Source: Streptomyces sp. Je 1-369 (GTDB taxonomy: Bacteria; Actinomycetota; Actinomycetes; Streptomycetales; Streptomycetaceae). Taken from it: a DNA stretch of 64,000 nt. Numbering within the stretch: the first letter of the stretch is position 1; each line of letters begins with the position of its first letter. The notes under the pieces were generated by a model. That model was given only the letters and a program-made list of their open reading frames with translations. It was not told where the DNA came from and did not search any database. The stretch lies in the NCBI RefSeq assembly GCF_026810505.1, contig NZ_CP101750.1, positions 8,234,515 through 8,298,514 of the forward strand, given 5' to 3'. Made by a program: the position numbers and the translations under genes. Shown here one piece after another: positions 1 through 8,383 of the stretch.

Positions 1-778
1 GGCTGGACCGCAGGCTGGTGCGCGCCCTGTCGGGCACGTCGGCCCGGTGCTGCGCGGGGAGCGCGGGGGACGGTTTGGGCTGTTCGGGCGGTGGTGGGGC
101 CATGCGGGCTATCTCCGTAACGGTGGCGACCTGTTCCACGGTGACCTTGCCCGAAAGAACGGCCTCTCCGGCGCGCACGATCTGATGCGGATGCCCGTCG
201 AAGGTGTCCGCGAGCCGCGCGGCCTGCCGCTTGTCGAGACCCATGTTCTCCATGAGGAGCCGGACCACGTCGGGCCGGGCCAGCGGGCCCACGAGCAGCC
301 GGGCGTCCGGCTTCCACGCGCCGGTCCCGCGCGAGGTGACCAGAACGCGCGCGTTGCCCTGCGGGAAGTGCTGCCACAAGGTGTCCGGGTCCGCCGCGTT
401 GTCGAAGATGTAGAGCCAGTCGGCAGCCGTGGGACCGTCCAGCGGCCGCCCCAGATCCTGCTCGAACGCCTCGCGCAGCTGCTCCGTCTGCTCCGCCATC
501 CGGCCCGCGAGCCGGGCCGGGTCCGGTTCACGGGCGCAGTCGAAGACCCACATCAGTTCGTAGTGCTGGGTGTAGAGGTGGCCGTAGGAAATGGCCAACT
601 GCGAGGACCCGTACCCGTACGGACGGTCCTCCGGGTCGTGCACGAGCACGGTGCGGTGGTCCATGAGCAGCCGGTGCGCGTCCGCGATCTCCTCGTCCCT
701 GCCGACGAACGGCGCCGGCAGCGGCGGGAGGTTGTTGATCTGCGGCAGCTCCCGGGGCGGACGCCGTGACGGGCTCAC
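1..778 (-). CDS. FxsT-like STAND/NB-ARC protein, C-terminus off the left edge (partial)
   Basis: Read on the minus strand, this frame gives a clean globular protein beginning SPSRRPPRELPQINNLPPLP, followed by a P-F-V-G-R-D-E-E motif, the usual lead-in to an NB-ARC-type ATPase. The matching segment of the giant FxsT protein at 4410-8333 reads F-L-G-R-E-D then a P-loop. Here the P-loop position is V-H-D-P-E-D-R-P-Y-G-Y-G-S-S-Q, lacking the GK[ST] core, so ATP binding is doubtful. A Walker-B-like stretch (W-L-Y-I-F-D-N-A) and a sensor-like V-L-V-T-S-R follow. The GTG start (776-778) overlaps the TGA of the upstream TIR gene (775-777), so the two are translationally coupled. Expected TPR repeats would lie beyond base 1. 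The family call is by analogy with the intact neighbour; the function is unknown. Confidence 0.72.
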   Translation of the reverse strand, partial: MSPSRRPPRELPQINNLPPLPAPFVGRDEEIADAHRLLMDHRTVLVHDPEDRPYGYGSSQLAISYGHLYTQHYELMWVFDCAREPDPARLAGRMAEQTEQLREAFEQDLGRPLDGPTAADWLYIFDNAADPDTLWQHFPQGNARVLVTSRGTGAWKPDARLLVGPLARPDVVRLLMENMGLDKRQAARLADTFDGHPHQIVRAGEAVLSGKVTVEQVATVTEIARMAPPPPEQPKPSPALPAQHRADVPDRARTSLRSS

Positions 779-1866
779 CGGCCGCTCCCACGATCCGCCG
801 ACTGCTGCGGGGTCTCGGGGAGCACCTGCTCGATCAGGTGCTCGGCCTCCGCGGGATCCGCGCCCGCGAGGACGACGACGTTCGCATCACGGACGAGCAG
901 CGGCCGGGGCGCCGCGTCGATCTGCACCAGGACGGCCTGGGACGGGCGGCCGGGGGAGTTGGCGAACGTGTCCGCCCACTCGGTGGGGCTCGTGTTCCCC
1001 GCGGCGAAGTAGTTGCGCGAGAAGATGACGAGCATGCGCTCCGCCGCCGCCCGCGCCTGCGCGACCGCGTCCTGGAGACTCTCGCGGCTGGCCCGCCAGC
1101 GGCGCTGCACGACATCGTGCCCCCGCTGGCCGAGCACCTCCGACATCCAGTCGGCCCACGGCTGGTCGGCGCCGACATAACTGATCGCGACCGAACCCGG
1201 CACGCGCCGCTGCAGCGTCCCCGCGTCGAGGATCTCGGGCCAGCGCGCCCAGTTCCGCACCTCGACGTCGGCGGGCTGCCCGGCCTGCGCCGCGCTCTCG
1301 CTGCCGAACGCCGGGTCCAGCTCCTGGGCATCGGCCAGGTCCAGTCGTTCCAGTTCCGTACGCCCCGCCTCGGCAACGGTTTTGGCCAACTGTTCGAGGA
1401 GCGCGTAATACCGTACTTCGTTCTCCGCCCCGTGCGAGGCCGCCAGGGACTCCAGTCCGTACTGCCGCAGCCAGTCGAAGGCTCCGGGCCCCTCCACCGA
1501 TGTGCGTACGCCCGCCGGAACCTGGTCGTCGGCGACCGGCTTCCAGCACAGCGGGACCAGGCAGCCGCGCGCCGGCACACCCCGGATGTCCTCGTGGTGG
1601 CGCATCCGGGCGTCGAAGACCGCCCATTCGAGTCCCGCGCCGCGGTCGGTGAAATATCGGGGGGAGTACAGCACGATCATGACTCCGGCCCTGGTCACGT
1701 CGCCCTCACGGGCCGACTCGGGCTCCGCCACCGCGCCCAGTACGCCGCTGACGCCGAACCCTTCCTGGATTCGCAGCCGGTACTCCAGATCGGCGTGGAA
1801 ACGCGTCAGCGCACGCCAGCCATCAGCACGTACACAACTCGTATAGAAGAAAGCGGCTGGATCCAC
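775..1866 (-). CDS. Two-domain TIR-like protein of the FxSxx system
   Basis: About 363 residues with two TIR-like modules. The first starts almost at the N-terminus (A-A-F-F-Y-T-S-C, then V-M-I-V-L-Y-S-P-R-Y-F and a G-L-E-W helix). The second, from about residue 210, reads S-V-A-I-S-Y-V-G-A-D then M-L-V-I-F-S-R-N-Y-F. The first module resembles FxsC, encoded across the divergent region at 3606. TIR folds can be NAD-cleaving enzymes or adaptors. A Glu is present in both modules at about the catalytic-helix position (L-E-W, T-E-W), but activity is not shown. I chose the GTG at 1866 because GTGAGG lies 5 bases upstream; a TTG at 1890 would add 8 residues but has no ribosome site. The gene is coupled by a GTGA overlap to the STAND-like gene downstream. 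Confidence 0.8.
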   Translation of the reverse strand: MDPAAFFYTSCVRADGWRALTRFHADLEYRLRIQEGFGVSGVLGAVAEPESAREGDVTRAGVMIVLYSPRYFTDRGAGLEWAVFDARMRHHEDIRGVPARGCLVPLCWKPVADDQVPAGVRTSVEGPGAFDWLRQYGLESLAASHGAENEVRYYALLEQLAKTVAEAGRTELERLDLADAQELDPAFGSESAAQAGQPADVEVRNWARWPEILDAGTLQRRVPGSVAISYVGADQPWADWMSEVLGQRGHDVVQRRWRASRESLQDAVAQARAAAERMLVIFSRNYFAAGNTSPTEWADTFANSPGRPSQAVLVQIDAAPRPLLVRDANVVVLAGADPAEAEHLIEQVLPETPQQSADRGSGR

Positions 1867-2222
1867 GCGCCCCTCACAAACTTCCGCCAACGGTCCGGCG
1901 TGATGGACATTCGCGCAGACTCGGTGAGAACGGATGGCCGGTCGGTCAGCGGCGGCTCCTCCGAGGCCGGTTCATACTCCCTCAATACCCCAGAGGATAG
2001 GCTTACTTGGCCCCGGCCGATATACTCACAGGCATCTGGTGGGAGCGCTCGGTGAGCGCACCGACGCATTCACGAGCGGGGGGACGACCGGTCCGAGGAT
2101 GCACGAGCCCCGGACTGTAGCAGCAGCCGCACGATTCCCCGCAGAGGCACTTTCGTTCGACCGTGGCATGTTGGGCGGCCTCCGCGCGTCGCGGAGCCGA
2201 GCAGTCGGGGGGAGCCTGCGTT
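1867..2222. other. Divergent intergenic region of the FxSxx locus
   Basis: This 356-base stretch separates the two divergent arms and must hold both promoters. It is noticeably less GC-rich around 1975-2030. A TATACT hexamer at 2021-2026 could be a -10 element for fxsA, but I see no good -35. A perfect 7-bp inverted repeat, CTCCGCG / CGCGGAG (2180-2186 and 2190-2196), lies just before the GGGGGAG ribosome site (2208-2214) of fxsA and could act as an attenuator or leader hairpin. No convincing gene is seen here. Confidence 0.45.
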
Positions 2223-2408
2223 ATGGCACATGACGCGGCACAGCACACGGCACACGGCGTCGCGTTATCCGCGGACCACGCACCGCACGGCCCGCCCGAC
2301 GCCCTCACCCTGAGCCGGCTCCCCCGCAGCGCCCTCGTCGAGGCCCTGCTGCGCAACGCCGGCCGAACCGCGGGACCCGAGCGGCCGAGGTGGGAAAGTG
2401 CGGTGTGA
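2223..2408 (+). CDS. fxsA: FxSxx-COOH-type RiPP precursor with Trp in place of Phe
   Basis: A 61-residue peptide encoded directly before a FxsB-type radical SAM enzyme. FxSxx precursors end in F-x-S-x-x; the partner enzyme links the aromatic ring to the Ser beta-carbon to form a three-residue cyclophane (the triceptide class). Here the last five residues are W-E-S-A-V, so the ring would be Trp-Glu-Ser. The leader is His- and Ala-rich, then has an amphipathic segment (L-S-R-L-P-R-S-A-L-V-E-A-L-L) likely to be read by the maturase. GGGGGAG lies 8 bases before the ATG. Leu15 is a TTA codon (2265-2267), which in Streptomyces makes translation depend on the bldA tRNA. The stop lies 11 bases inside fxsB, so the two are coupled. 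Assignment rests on context, size and C-terminal motif. Confidence 0.85.
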   Translation: MAHDAAQHTAHGVALSADHAPHGPPDALTLSRLPRSALVEALLRNAGRTAGPERPRWESAV

Positions 2409-3609
2409 GACCGCACCCCGCGCCACACCGCCCCCCGACGGACCGGCGGCGACGTTCACCCAGTTCGTGGTGAAGCTCTACAGCCGCTGCAACTTCGGCT
2501 GCCCCGACTGCTACGTGTACGAGCACCGCGACCGCGGCTGGACCGAGCAGCCCCTGGTCATGGGCCCCGCCGTGATGAGACGGCTCTCCGGCAGAATCAC
2601 CGAACACCTGAGCAGGCACGCCCCGGAACGGGCCCAGGTGGTCCTGCACGGAGGCGAACCCCTGCTGGCCGGACCCGTGATCCTGGAGCGCTTCGCCCGC
2701 CGCCTGCGCGCCGACTGCAAGGACCTCGCCACCCGGGTCGAACTGCTCGTCCAGACGAACGCCTCCCGTATCGACCGGACCTTCCTGGAGATCTTCCGCC
2801 GCTACGACGTCACGGTCGGCGTCAGCGTCGACGGCACCGCCCGCTCACACGACCGGAGACGGCCCGACCGGGCAGGCCGCGGCACGTACACCGAAGTGGC
2901 CCGCGCCCTGTCCCTGCTCCGCACCCCGCGCTACCGGCAGCTGTACGGCGGACTGCTCTGCGTCGTGGACATCGAGGCCGACCCAGTGGAGACGTACGAG
3001 GCACTCCTCGAACACGAGCCGCCCACCATCGACCTGCTGCTCCCGCACGCCACCTGGCAGTTCCCGCCACCCCGGCCCCCGGACGCGGCCGAGGCGGCCT
3101 ACGGGCGATGGCTGGCCGCCGTGTTCGACCGCTGGTTCGACGCCCCGCGGCGAGAGACCTCGCTGCGGCTCTTCGACTCGCTGCTCGACCTGCACCTGGG
3201 CGGCACGAGCACCAGCGAGATGTGGGGCCCCTACGGCTCGGACGTCGTGGTGATCCAGCCGTCCGGGCTCATCGAGTACAACGACATCCTCAAGACCGTG
3301 AGCGCGCGGGCCGCCCGCTCCGTACTCCACATCGGGGCCCACGACTTCGACCGCGCGGCCGCCGACCCCGGCTTCGCCGCCGAGCGCGCCGGCCTCACCG
3401 GGCTCTGCGCACAGTGCCGGTCCTGCCCGGTCGTCGACATCTGCGGAGGCGGGCTCCGCGCCCACCGCCACCGCCCCGAGAACGGCTTCGACAACCCGTC
3501 GTGCTTCTGCGCCGACCTCCGGTTCCTCATCGACCACGTACGGGAGCGGCTCACGCACGGCGTCAGCACGTTGCGCACGCACCTTGACCGAGAGGGGTGG
3601 AGCGCATGA
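2398..3609 (+). CDS. fxsB: FxsB-family radical SAM/SPASM peptide maturase
   Basis: A 403-residue enzyme with the radical SAM cluster motif C-N-F-G-C-P-D-C (Cys31, 35, 38) binding the catalytic 4Fe-4S cluster. H-G-G-E-P at about residue 82 is the SAM-contacting motif. A Cys-rich SPASM region near residues 335-375 (C-A-Q-C-R-S-C, C-G-G-G, C-F-C) is expected to hold auxiliary clusters. In this family the enzyme forms a cyclophane between an aromatic residue and the Ser two positions later in the precursor; here the substrate would be the W-E-S tail of fxsA. The GTG start at 2398 follows AGGTGGGA and overlaps the end of fxsA. Its TGA overlaps the ATG of fxsC. Family assignment is strong; acceptance of Trp is inferred. 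Confidence 0.93.
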   Translation: MRCETAPRATPPPDGPAATFTQFVVKLYSRCNFGCPDCYVYEHRDRGWTEQPLVMGPAVMRRLSGRITEHLSRHAPERAQVVLHGGEPLLAGPVILERFARRLRADCKDLATRVELLVQTNASRIDRTFLEIFRRYDVTVGVSVDGTARSHDRRRPDRAGRGTYTEVARALSLLRTPRYRQLYGGLLCVVDIEADPVETYEALLEHEPPTIDLLLPHATWQFPPPRPPDAAEAAYGRWLAAVFDRWFDAPRRETSLRLFDSLLDLHLGGTSTSEMWGPYGSDVVVIQPSGLIEYNDILKTVSARAARSVLHIGAHDFDRAAADPGFAAERAGLTGLCAQCRSCPVVDICGGGLRAHRHRPENGFDNPSCFCADLRFLIDHVRERLTHGVSTLRTHLDREGWSA

Positions 3610-4385
3610 CCGCGCACCGCAGTCCAGACGCTCCCTACTACTACATCAGCCACGCCCTGCCGGTCCCCTCGGACCCCTGGCTGCGGGAGTTCCACACCGA
3701 CGTCCAGACCGAGATGCACCGCCGCCTCGGCCCAGGACCCGGCCACTCGGGCCTCCTCTCGGAACCCTGCCGCGGCCACGCGACGGCGGAAGGCCAGGAC
3801 TGGACGCCCGCCATGCGCTGCCGCACGCTGCTCGTCCTGCTCACCGAGCGCTACTACAAGGAGCCGCGCACCGTCCGCGACCTGGAGGTGTTCCGCCGAC
3901 GGCTGCTGTGGGGGCAGCACCAGACCGGCGAGCGGTCGCCCGCCCTCGTCCTCGTGCCGTGGAGCACCCAAGGGCTGCCGCCGCGCAAGGAACCCGACAC
4001 CCTGGCCGTGCCGGTCGGCGACTACACACGATCCGGCCTGGGAGGACTCGTAGGGGCACCACAGGCCCGCGGCGGGTATCTGAAGGTGCTGCGGGCCGTG
4101 GTCGAACGAATCGTCACCGGGGCCCGTCACTCGCCTCCCGTCATGACGCCCGAAGACCTGTACTTCACTGTTTCCCCAGGCGTTTCGGGAATGCCGAGAA
4201 TTCCGCTCTCGGGCAGGAAATTCCTAGATAGGCAGTTCGCTCCGGTGCGGGTACCGTGGCAGCCAACGCACGCCGCACCACCGTCCCGCCCTGCCGAGGC
4301 ATGGTGGGAGGCAGCCCCTCACCGTTCCTGGTTCTCCGCTCCGGAGAGCGACGAGCGGCCCATCCTCCGGGGGCCTCACAGCTGA
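3606..4385 (+). CDS. fxsC: TIR-like protein FxsC
   Basis: 259 residues. The N-terminal 170 residues form a TIR-like fold: A-P-Y-Y-Y-I-S-H-A, a Cys-containing R-C-R-T-L-L-V-L-L-T-E-R-Y-Y strand and helix, and a downstream R-D-L-E-V-F-R-R helix where the NADase Glu would sit. The C-terminal 90 residues are Pro-rich and probably disordered. FxsC-type proteins regularly accompany fxsA and fxsB; their biochemical role is not established, and TIR domains act either as NAD hydrolases or as protein-interaction modules. ATGA overlap with fxsB (3606-3609) and GGAG upstream support the start; a GTG at 3597 would add three residues. Co-transcribed with fxsT, 24 bases downstream. Confidence 0.88.
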   Translation: MTAHRSPDAPYYYISHALPVPSDPWLREFHTDVQTEMHRRLGPGPGHSGLLSEPCRGHATAEGQDWTPAMRCRTLLVLLTERYYKEPRTVRDLEVFRRRLLWGQHQTGERSPALVLVPWSTQGLPPRKEPDTLAVPVGDYTRSGLGGLVGAPQARGGYLKVLRAVVERIVTGARHSPPVMTPEDLYFTVSPGVSGMPRIPLSGRKFLDRQFAPVRVPWQPTHAAPPSRPAEAWWEAAPHRSWFSAPESDERPILRGPHS

Positions 4386-4409
4386 CGCACCCACGCTGGA
4401 GCGACATCG

Positions 4410-7400
4410 ATGAGCAGTGCCGAGCCGTCCGGTTCCGTACGTGGTGGAAACCAGGCGACCGTCGTCACCTTCTACTCGTACAAAGGCGGAGTCGGTCGGA
4501 CGATGGCGCTGGCCAACGTCGCCTGGCTGCTGGCCGACGCGGGCCGTCGCGTCCTCGTCATCGACTGGGACCTGGAGTCACCCGGGCTCCACCGCTATCT
4601 GCGCCCCTTCCTGCGGAACCCCGAACTGACCGAATCCACCGGCGTGGTGGAGATGGTCCAGGACTACGGCCGCGCCGTCGAGGCGCTGGCGGCCGAGGAC
4701 CTCCCCGACGCCGAGAAGGAGACCAGACTGGCGGAGCTCCTGGAGCGGCACACACAGGTGGGCATGCACACCGACTCGCTCTCCTACCGCTTCTCGCGCC
4801 CCACCGGCCGGATCGACTTCCTCGGACCGGGCTGCCAGGACGGGCTCTACGGCAGGCGCGTCGCGACCTTCGACTGGGCCCGGTTCTACCAGGAGCAGAG
4901 CGGACGGCTCTTCGCCGAGGCGCTCAGGGAGAGCCTGCGCGCCGACGACTACGACTACGTGCTCATCGACAGCCGCACCGGCCACTCGGACAACGCCAGC
5001 CTGTGCACGCTGCTCCTGCCCGACGTGGTCGTCGTCGGCTTCAACTTCAGCAACCAGTCCATCGAGGGGTCCGCCGCCGTAGCCCGGCAGGTCAGGGAGC
5101 AGTCCGGGGGACGGATCAGGGTCCTGCCGGTCCCGATGCGCGTGGACCGCTCCCATCCGGAGCAGGCCGAGCGCCGCCGGTCCCGGGCCAGGGACCAGTT
5201 CATGGGCGCGGCCAGCCCGATCCTGCTCACCAGCGAGGAGCAGTTCTGGCGCGAGGTCGAGGTGGGCCACCTGCCCAGCGTCGCGTACGAGGAAGTCCTC
5301 ATCCCCTTCGCCCTGCAGAACTACGAACCCTCGCTCCAGAAGCAGGCCTACGAACGCCTCGGCCGGGAGATCAGCGGCGACGCCGACCTGCGCTTCGCCC
5401 CCGTCGCGGCCCGCGTCCGCGACGACTACGCCGAGGCGTTCGCCGAGGTGCCCGCTGCCTCCCGCGTCGTACGGCTCGTGTTCGAGCCGCAGGAGCGCAG
5501 GTGGGCGGATTGGATCCGTGCCGAACTCTTCGCGAACGGAATCATGTGCGAGTTCGACCGCGGATCCGGCGAGCGGGCCGCCCGCGGCGACACGACGGTC
5601 ACCTACCTGGTCCTGATGTCGTCCGTCATGGTCGGCTCCCCCCGCCTCACCGGTCTGACGGCACACCTGAATCCGGACGGGCTCATCGGCCGCCGGAGGG
5701 TCGACGTGGCCTGGCTCGAGGACGTCGAGGTGCATCCGCCGTTCCGCGACCGGCCGGGCCCCAGGCTCCACACGCTGGAGGAGGGACCGGCACGCAACGC
5801 CCTCCTGTCGCACTTCATCCCCGGCGACCGCCGCGGCGTCCCGTGGGCGGACCGGTCGGGGAGCGGCCCGCGCTTCCCCGGCAGGCACCCCCAGATCTCC
5901 CACGTCCCACCGCTGCGCCAGGGCGAGTTCCTGGGCCGCGAGGACTGCCTGCAAGAGGTGCGGAACGCGCTGCCGCCCGGCCAGGCCGCGAGGAAACCCG
6001 TCGTGCTGCACGGCCCGCCCGGAGTGGGCAAGCGGACCTACGCACTGGAGTACCTCAGCCGGTTCCGCGCCGACTACGACATCGTGTGGTGGATGACGGC
6101 CGACAGCTCCGAGAACGTCGTACGCGAACTGGTGCTCCTCAGCGCCCAGTTGGGCGCGTCGCGGCGCTCGTCGCCCCGGGCCGTGGACGCCCTGCGCGAA
6201 CTCCTCGAAGGCCGGCACGGCGGGCCCGAGCGGCTGCTCCTCGTCTACGAGGACGCCCGCCACCCCGACGAGATCGAGAGCCTGCTCTTCAACAGCAACC
6301 AGGTGCACGTGCTCATCACGTCGGAGAACCCGGACTGGGACACACTGGCCCACCCCATCTGCATCGAGCCGCCGTCCCCCGAGGAGGCCGTACGGTACCT
6401 GCGGCGCAAGGCACCCCAGCTGACCCCCGAACTCGCCGAGCGGCTGGTGGGTCTCGGGGAGACGCTGCCGCAGCTCCTCGATCAGATGGCCGCCTACCTG
6501 CGGAGCACCGCACGTCCGCCGGAGGCCGCGGTGGCCGAGTTCGTGCAGAACGTCGGCAACCGGCAGGCCGTCGGCCTGGAGTTCTCCTCCGCGGTCTGGC
6601 AGAGCGTCGTCGAGGACCTGGGCAAGGAGCGCCCGGCCGCCCTCGACCTGCTGCGGATGCTGACGGCGCTGTCACCGGAGGGCGCGAGCTGGGACCTCCT
6701 CGAGTCATCGGCCGCCCTGGAGTTCCTCGGGCTGCCCGAGGGCGCGGAGGGCCGCCATCAGCTCGGCTTCGCGGCCCGCGGGCTGCTCACCAGGTCCCAG
6801 GCGCGCCGCGGCCAGGACGGCAAGCGGCTCACGGCGTCCCGGATGATCCTCGCGGCGCAGCTCAGGGAGCTGGAACCGGCGGAGGCCGCGGAGATCGCCG
6901 CAGGCGTCCGTCGCGTCCTCGCCGCCTACGCGCCCCCGGACGACCGGGTCGACGACCAGGACATGTACCCGCGCTACGCGGAGCTCGACCTCCACGTGGA
7001 GTCCTCGGGCGCCGTCCTGGACGACAACCCCGAGGTCCGCCGCTGGCTGGTCAACCAGGTGCGCTACCGGCGCCGCACCCAGTGCCTGGAGAGCGCGTTC
7101 ACTCTGGCCCAGCGGCTCGAGCAGGCCTGGACCGCCGGGTCGACCGGCGACGACGAGCGCCTCCTCCTTCTCCTGCGCCTGCGCGTGGAACTGGCCAACA
7201 TCCACACCGACGCCGGACGGTACCCGGAGGCCAACCGGATCAACGGCGCCGCGCTGGAGGAACTGCGCAGGCTCCAGGACCTGGACGGCGAGTTCACGTT
7301 GCGCAGCGCGCTCGGGCGGGGCGGTGAGCTGCGGGCCCTCGGCCGTCCCCAGGACGCACTCGCCGAGGACCAGTCCACCCGGGACATCCTGTGCTCCAAG

Positions 7401-8333
7401 TACGGGCCGGAGAACCACTTCACCCTCATGGCGGGCAGCAACCTCGGACTCTCCCTGGACATGGTCGGCCTGCCGAACGACTCGCTGGAGCAGCACCAGG
7501 AGGTGCACGGGCAGCGGATGCGGGTCCTCGGCGAGCAGCACGAGCTGACCCTGCGCAGCTCCGTGCACGTGGCCAGCCGGCTGCGTGAGATCGGCCGGTA
7601 CGAGGACTCGCTGACCCGGCTCCAGGAGATCTACCGGCTCACCCAGACGAACGAGGAGCTCGGCTGGGCGCACATGACGACGCTCCTCGCGGCCTGCTCG
7701 CTGGCCTCGACCCTGCGGCACATCGCCACGCTCGCCCCGGGGCTGTCCTCGCAGACCCGCAAGGCGAAGGCGGACTCCGCCCGCATGCTCAACGCTCGGG
7801 CGAGGGACGCCTTCGTGGTGTACGGCGGCCCGCGGCACCCCGAGGCGCTGGTCTCGGGCGTGGGACTCGCGGCCGACCTGCGGGTCCTGGGCCGGATCGA
7901 CGGACCCCACGGGGCGCGGGCGCTGGCCGAGGAGAACCTCGCGGCTTTCCGCGAGTGGGGCGAGGGCCATCTCTTCACCCGGATCTGCGAGGTGAACCTC
8001 GCCCTGGTGCTGCGCGACGCGGAGGATGAGACCGCCGCCGAACTCAGCGAGCGGGGCCTGCGAGGCCTCAAGGAGATCCTCTACGTGGATCCGCACCATC
8101 CGCTGATCCTGACCGCGGCCCTGTGCCACGCCAACATGCTCGTCTTCGCGGGCGATTCGAGGGCGGCGCGGGAACTCGACGAGGTGACGCACCGGGGTCT
8201 GCGCGAGAAGTTCGGCCCCGACCACCCCCTCACCCTGACCGTCGCCGCGCACCTGGGGCTGCGGGCGGACGCGGGGGGCCACGCGAGTCCGGACAACCGG
8301 ATCAGCATCGAACTGGACGTACCGAAGATCTGA
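4410..8333 (+). CDS. fxsT: FxSxx system ParA/TIR/NB-ARC/TPR protein
   Basis: A 1307-residue multidomain protein. Residues 1-330 form a ParA/MinD-type ATPase with the deviant Walker A K-G-G-V-G-R-T (25-31) and V-L-V-I-D-W-D-L switch. Residues about 345-460 resemble a TIR-like module (V-V-R-L-V-F-E-P, Y-L-V-L-M-S-S). An NB-ARC/STAND module follows, with F-L-G-R-E-D, P-loop G-P-P-G-V-G-K-R-T (about 533-541) and Walker B L-L-L-V-Y-E-D. Residues about 900-1280 are tetratricopeptide repeats. This order matches the FxSxx-COOH system TPR proteins. STAND proteins usually switch by oligomerising when TPRs sense a ligand; what is sensed here is unknown. The ATG is preceded by GGAGCGAC. It shows two apparently intact nucleotide-binding motifs, unlike its partial paralogue at 1-778. 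Confidence 0.9.
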   Translation: MSSAEPSGSVRGGNQATVVTFYSYKGGVGRTMALANVAWLLADAGRRVLVIDWDLESPGLHRYLRPFLRNPELTESTGVVEMVQDYGRAVEALAAEDLPDAEKETRLAELLERHTQVGMHTDSLSYRFSRPTGRIDFLGPGCQDGLYGRRVATFDWARFYQEQSGRLFAEALRESLRADDYDYVLIDSRTGHSDNASLCTLLLPDVVVVGFNFSNQSIEGSAAVARQVREQSGGRIRVLPVPMRVDRSHPEQAERRRSRARDQFMGAASPILLTSEEQFWREVEVGHLPSVAYEEVLIPFALQNYEPSLQKQAYERLGREISGDADLRFAPVAARVRDDYAEAFAEVPAASRVVRLVFEPQERRWADWIRAELFANGIMCEFDRGSGERAARGDTTVTYLVLMSSVMVGSPRLTGLTAHLNPDGLIGRRRVDVAWLEDVEVHPPFRDRPGPRLHTLEEGPARNALLSHFIPGDRRGVPWADRSGSGPRFPGRHPQISHVPPLRQGEFLGREDCLQEVRNALPPGQAARKPVVLHGPPGVGKRTYALEYLSRFRADYDIVWWMTADSSENVVRELVLLSAQLGASRRSSPRAVDALRELLEGRHGGPERLLLVYEDARHPDEIESLLFNSNQVHVLITSENPDWDTLAHPICIEPPSPEEAVRYLRRKAPQLTPELAERLVGLGETLPQLLDQMAAYLRSTARPPEAAVAEFVQNVGNRQAVGLEFSSAVWQSVVEDLGKERPAALDLLRMLTALSPEGASWDLLESSAALEFLGLPEGAEGRHQLGFAARGLLTRSQARRGQDGKRLTASRMILAAQLRELEPAEAAEIAAGVRRVLAAYAPPDDRVDDQDMYPRYAELDLHVESSGAVLDDNPEVRRWLVNQVRYRRRTQCLESAFTLAQRLEQAWTAGSTGDDERLLLLLRLRVELANIHTDAGRYPEANRINGAALEELRRLQDLDGEFTLRSALGRGGELRALGRPQDALAEDQSTRDILCSKYGPENHFTLMAGSNLGLSLDMVGLPNDSLEQHQEVHGQRMRVLGEQHELTLRSSVHVASRLREIGRYEDSLTRLQEIYRLTQTNEELGWAHMTTLLAACSLASTLRHIATLAPGLSSQTRKAKADSARMLNARARDAFVVYGGPRHPEALVSGVGLAADLRVLGRIDGPHGARALAEENLAAFREWGEGHLFTRICEVNLALVLRDAEDETAAELSERGLRGLKEILYVDPHHPLILTAALCHANMLVFAGDSRAARELDEVTHRGLREKFGPDHPLTLTVAAHLGLRADAGGHASPDNRISIELDVPKI

Positions 8334-8383
8334 GAAGTACCGCAGCTGTGAGCGACAGCACGGAACGGAACGAGGAGGACCCG

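Noticed and set aside
1934..2233. Possible extra gene in the fxs divergent region
   Set aside because: No ribosome site, no protein-like composition, and the region must hold two promoters.
4256..7327. 1000-codon Arg/Pro-rich frame overlapping fxsT
   Set aside because: It is the +1 shadow of fxsT; no conserved motifs.
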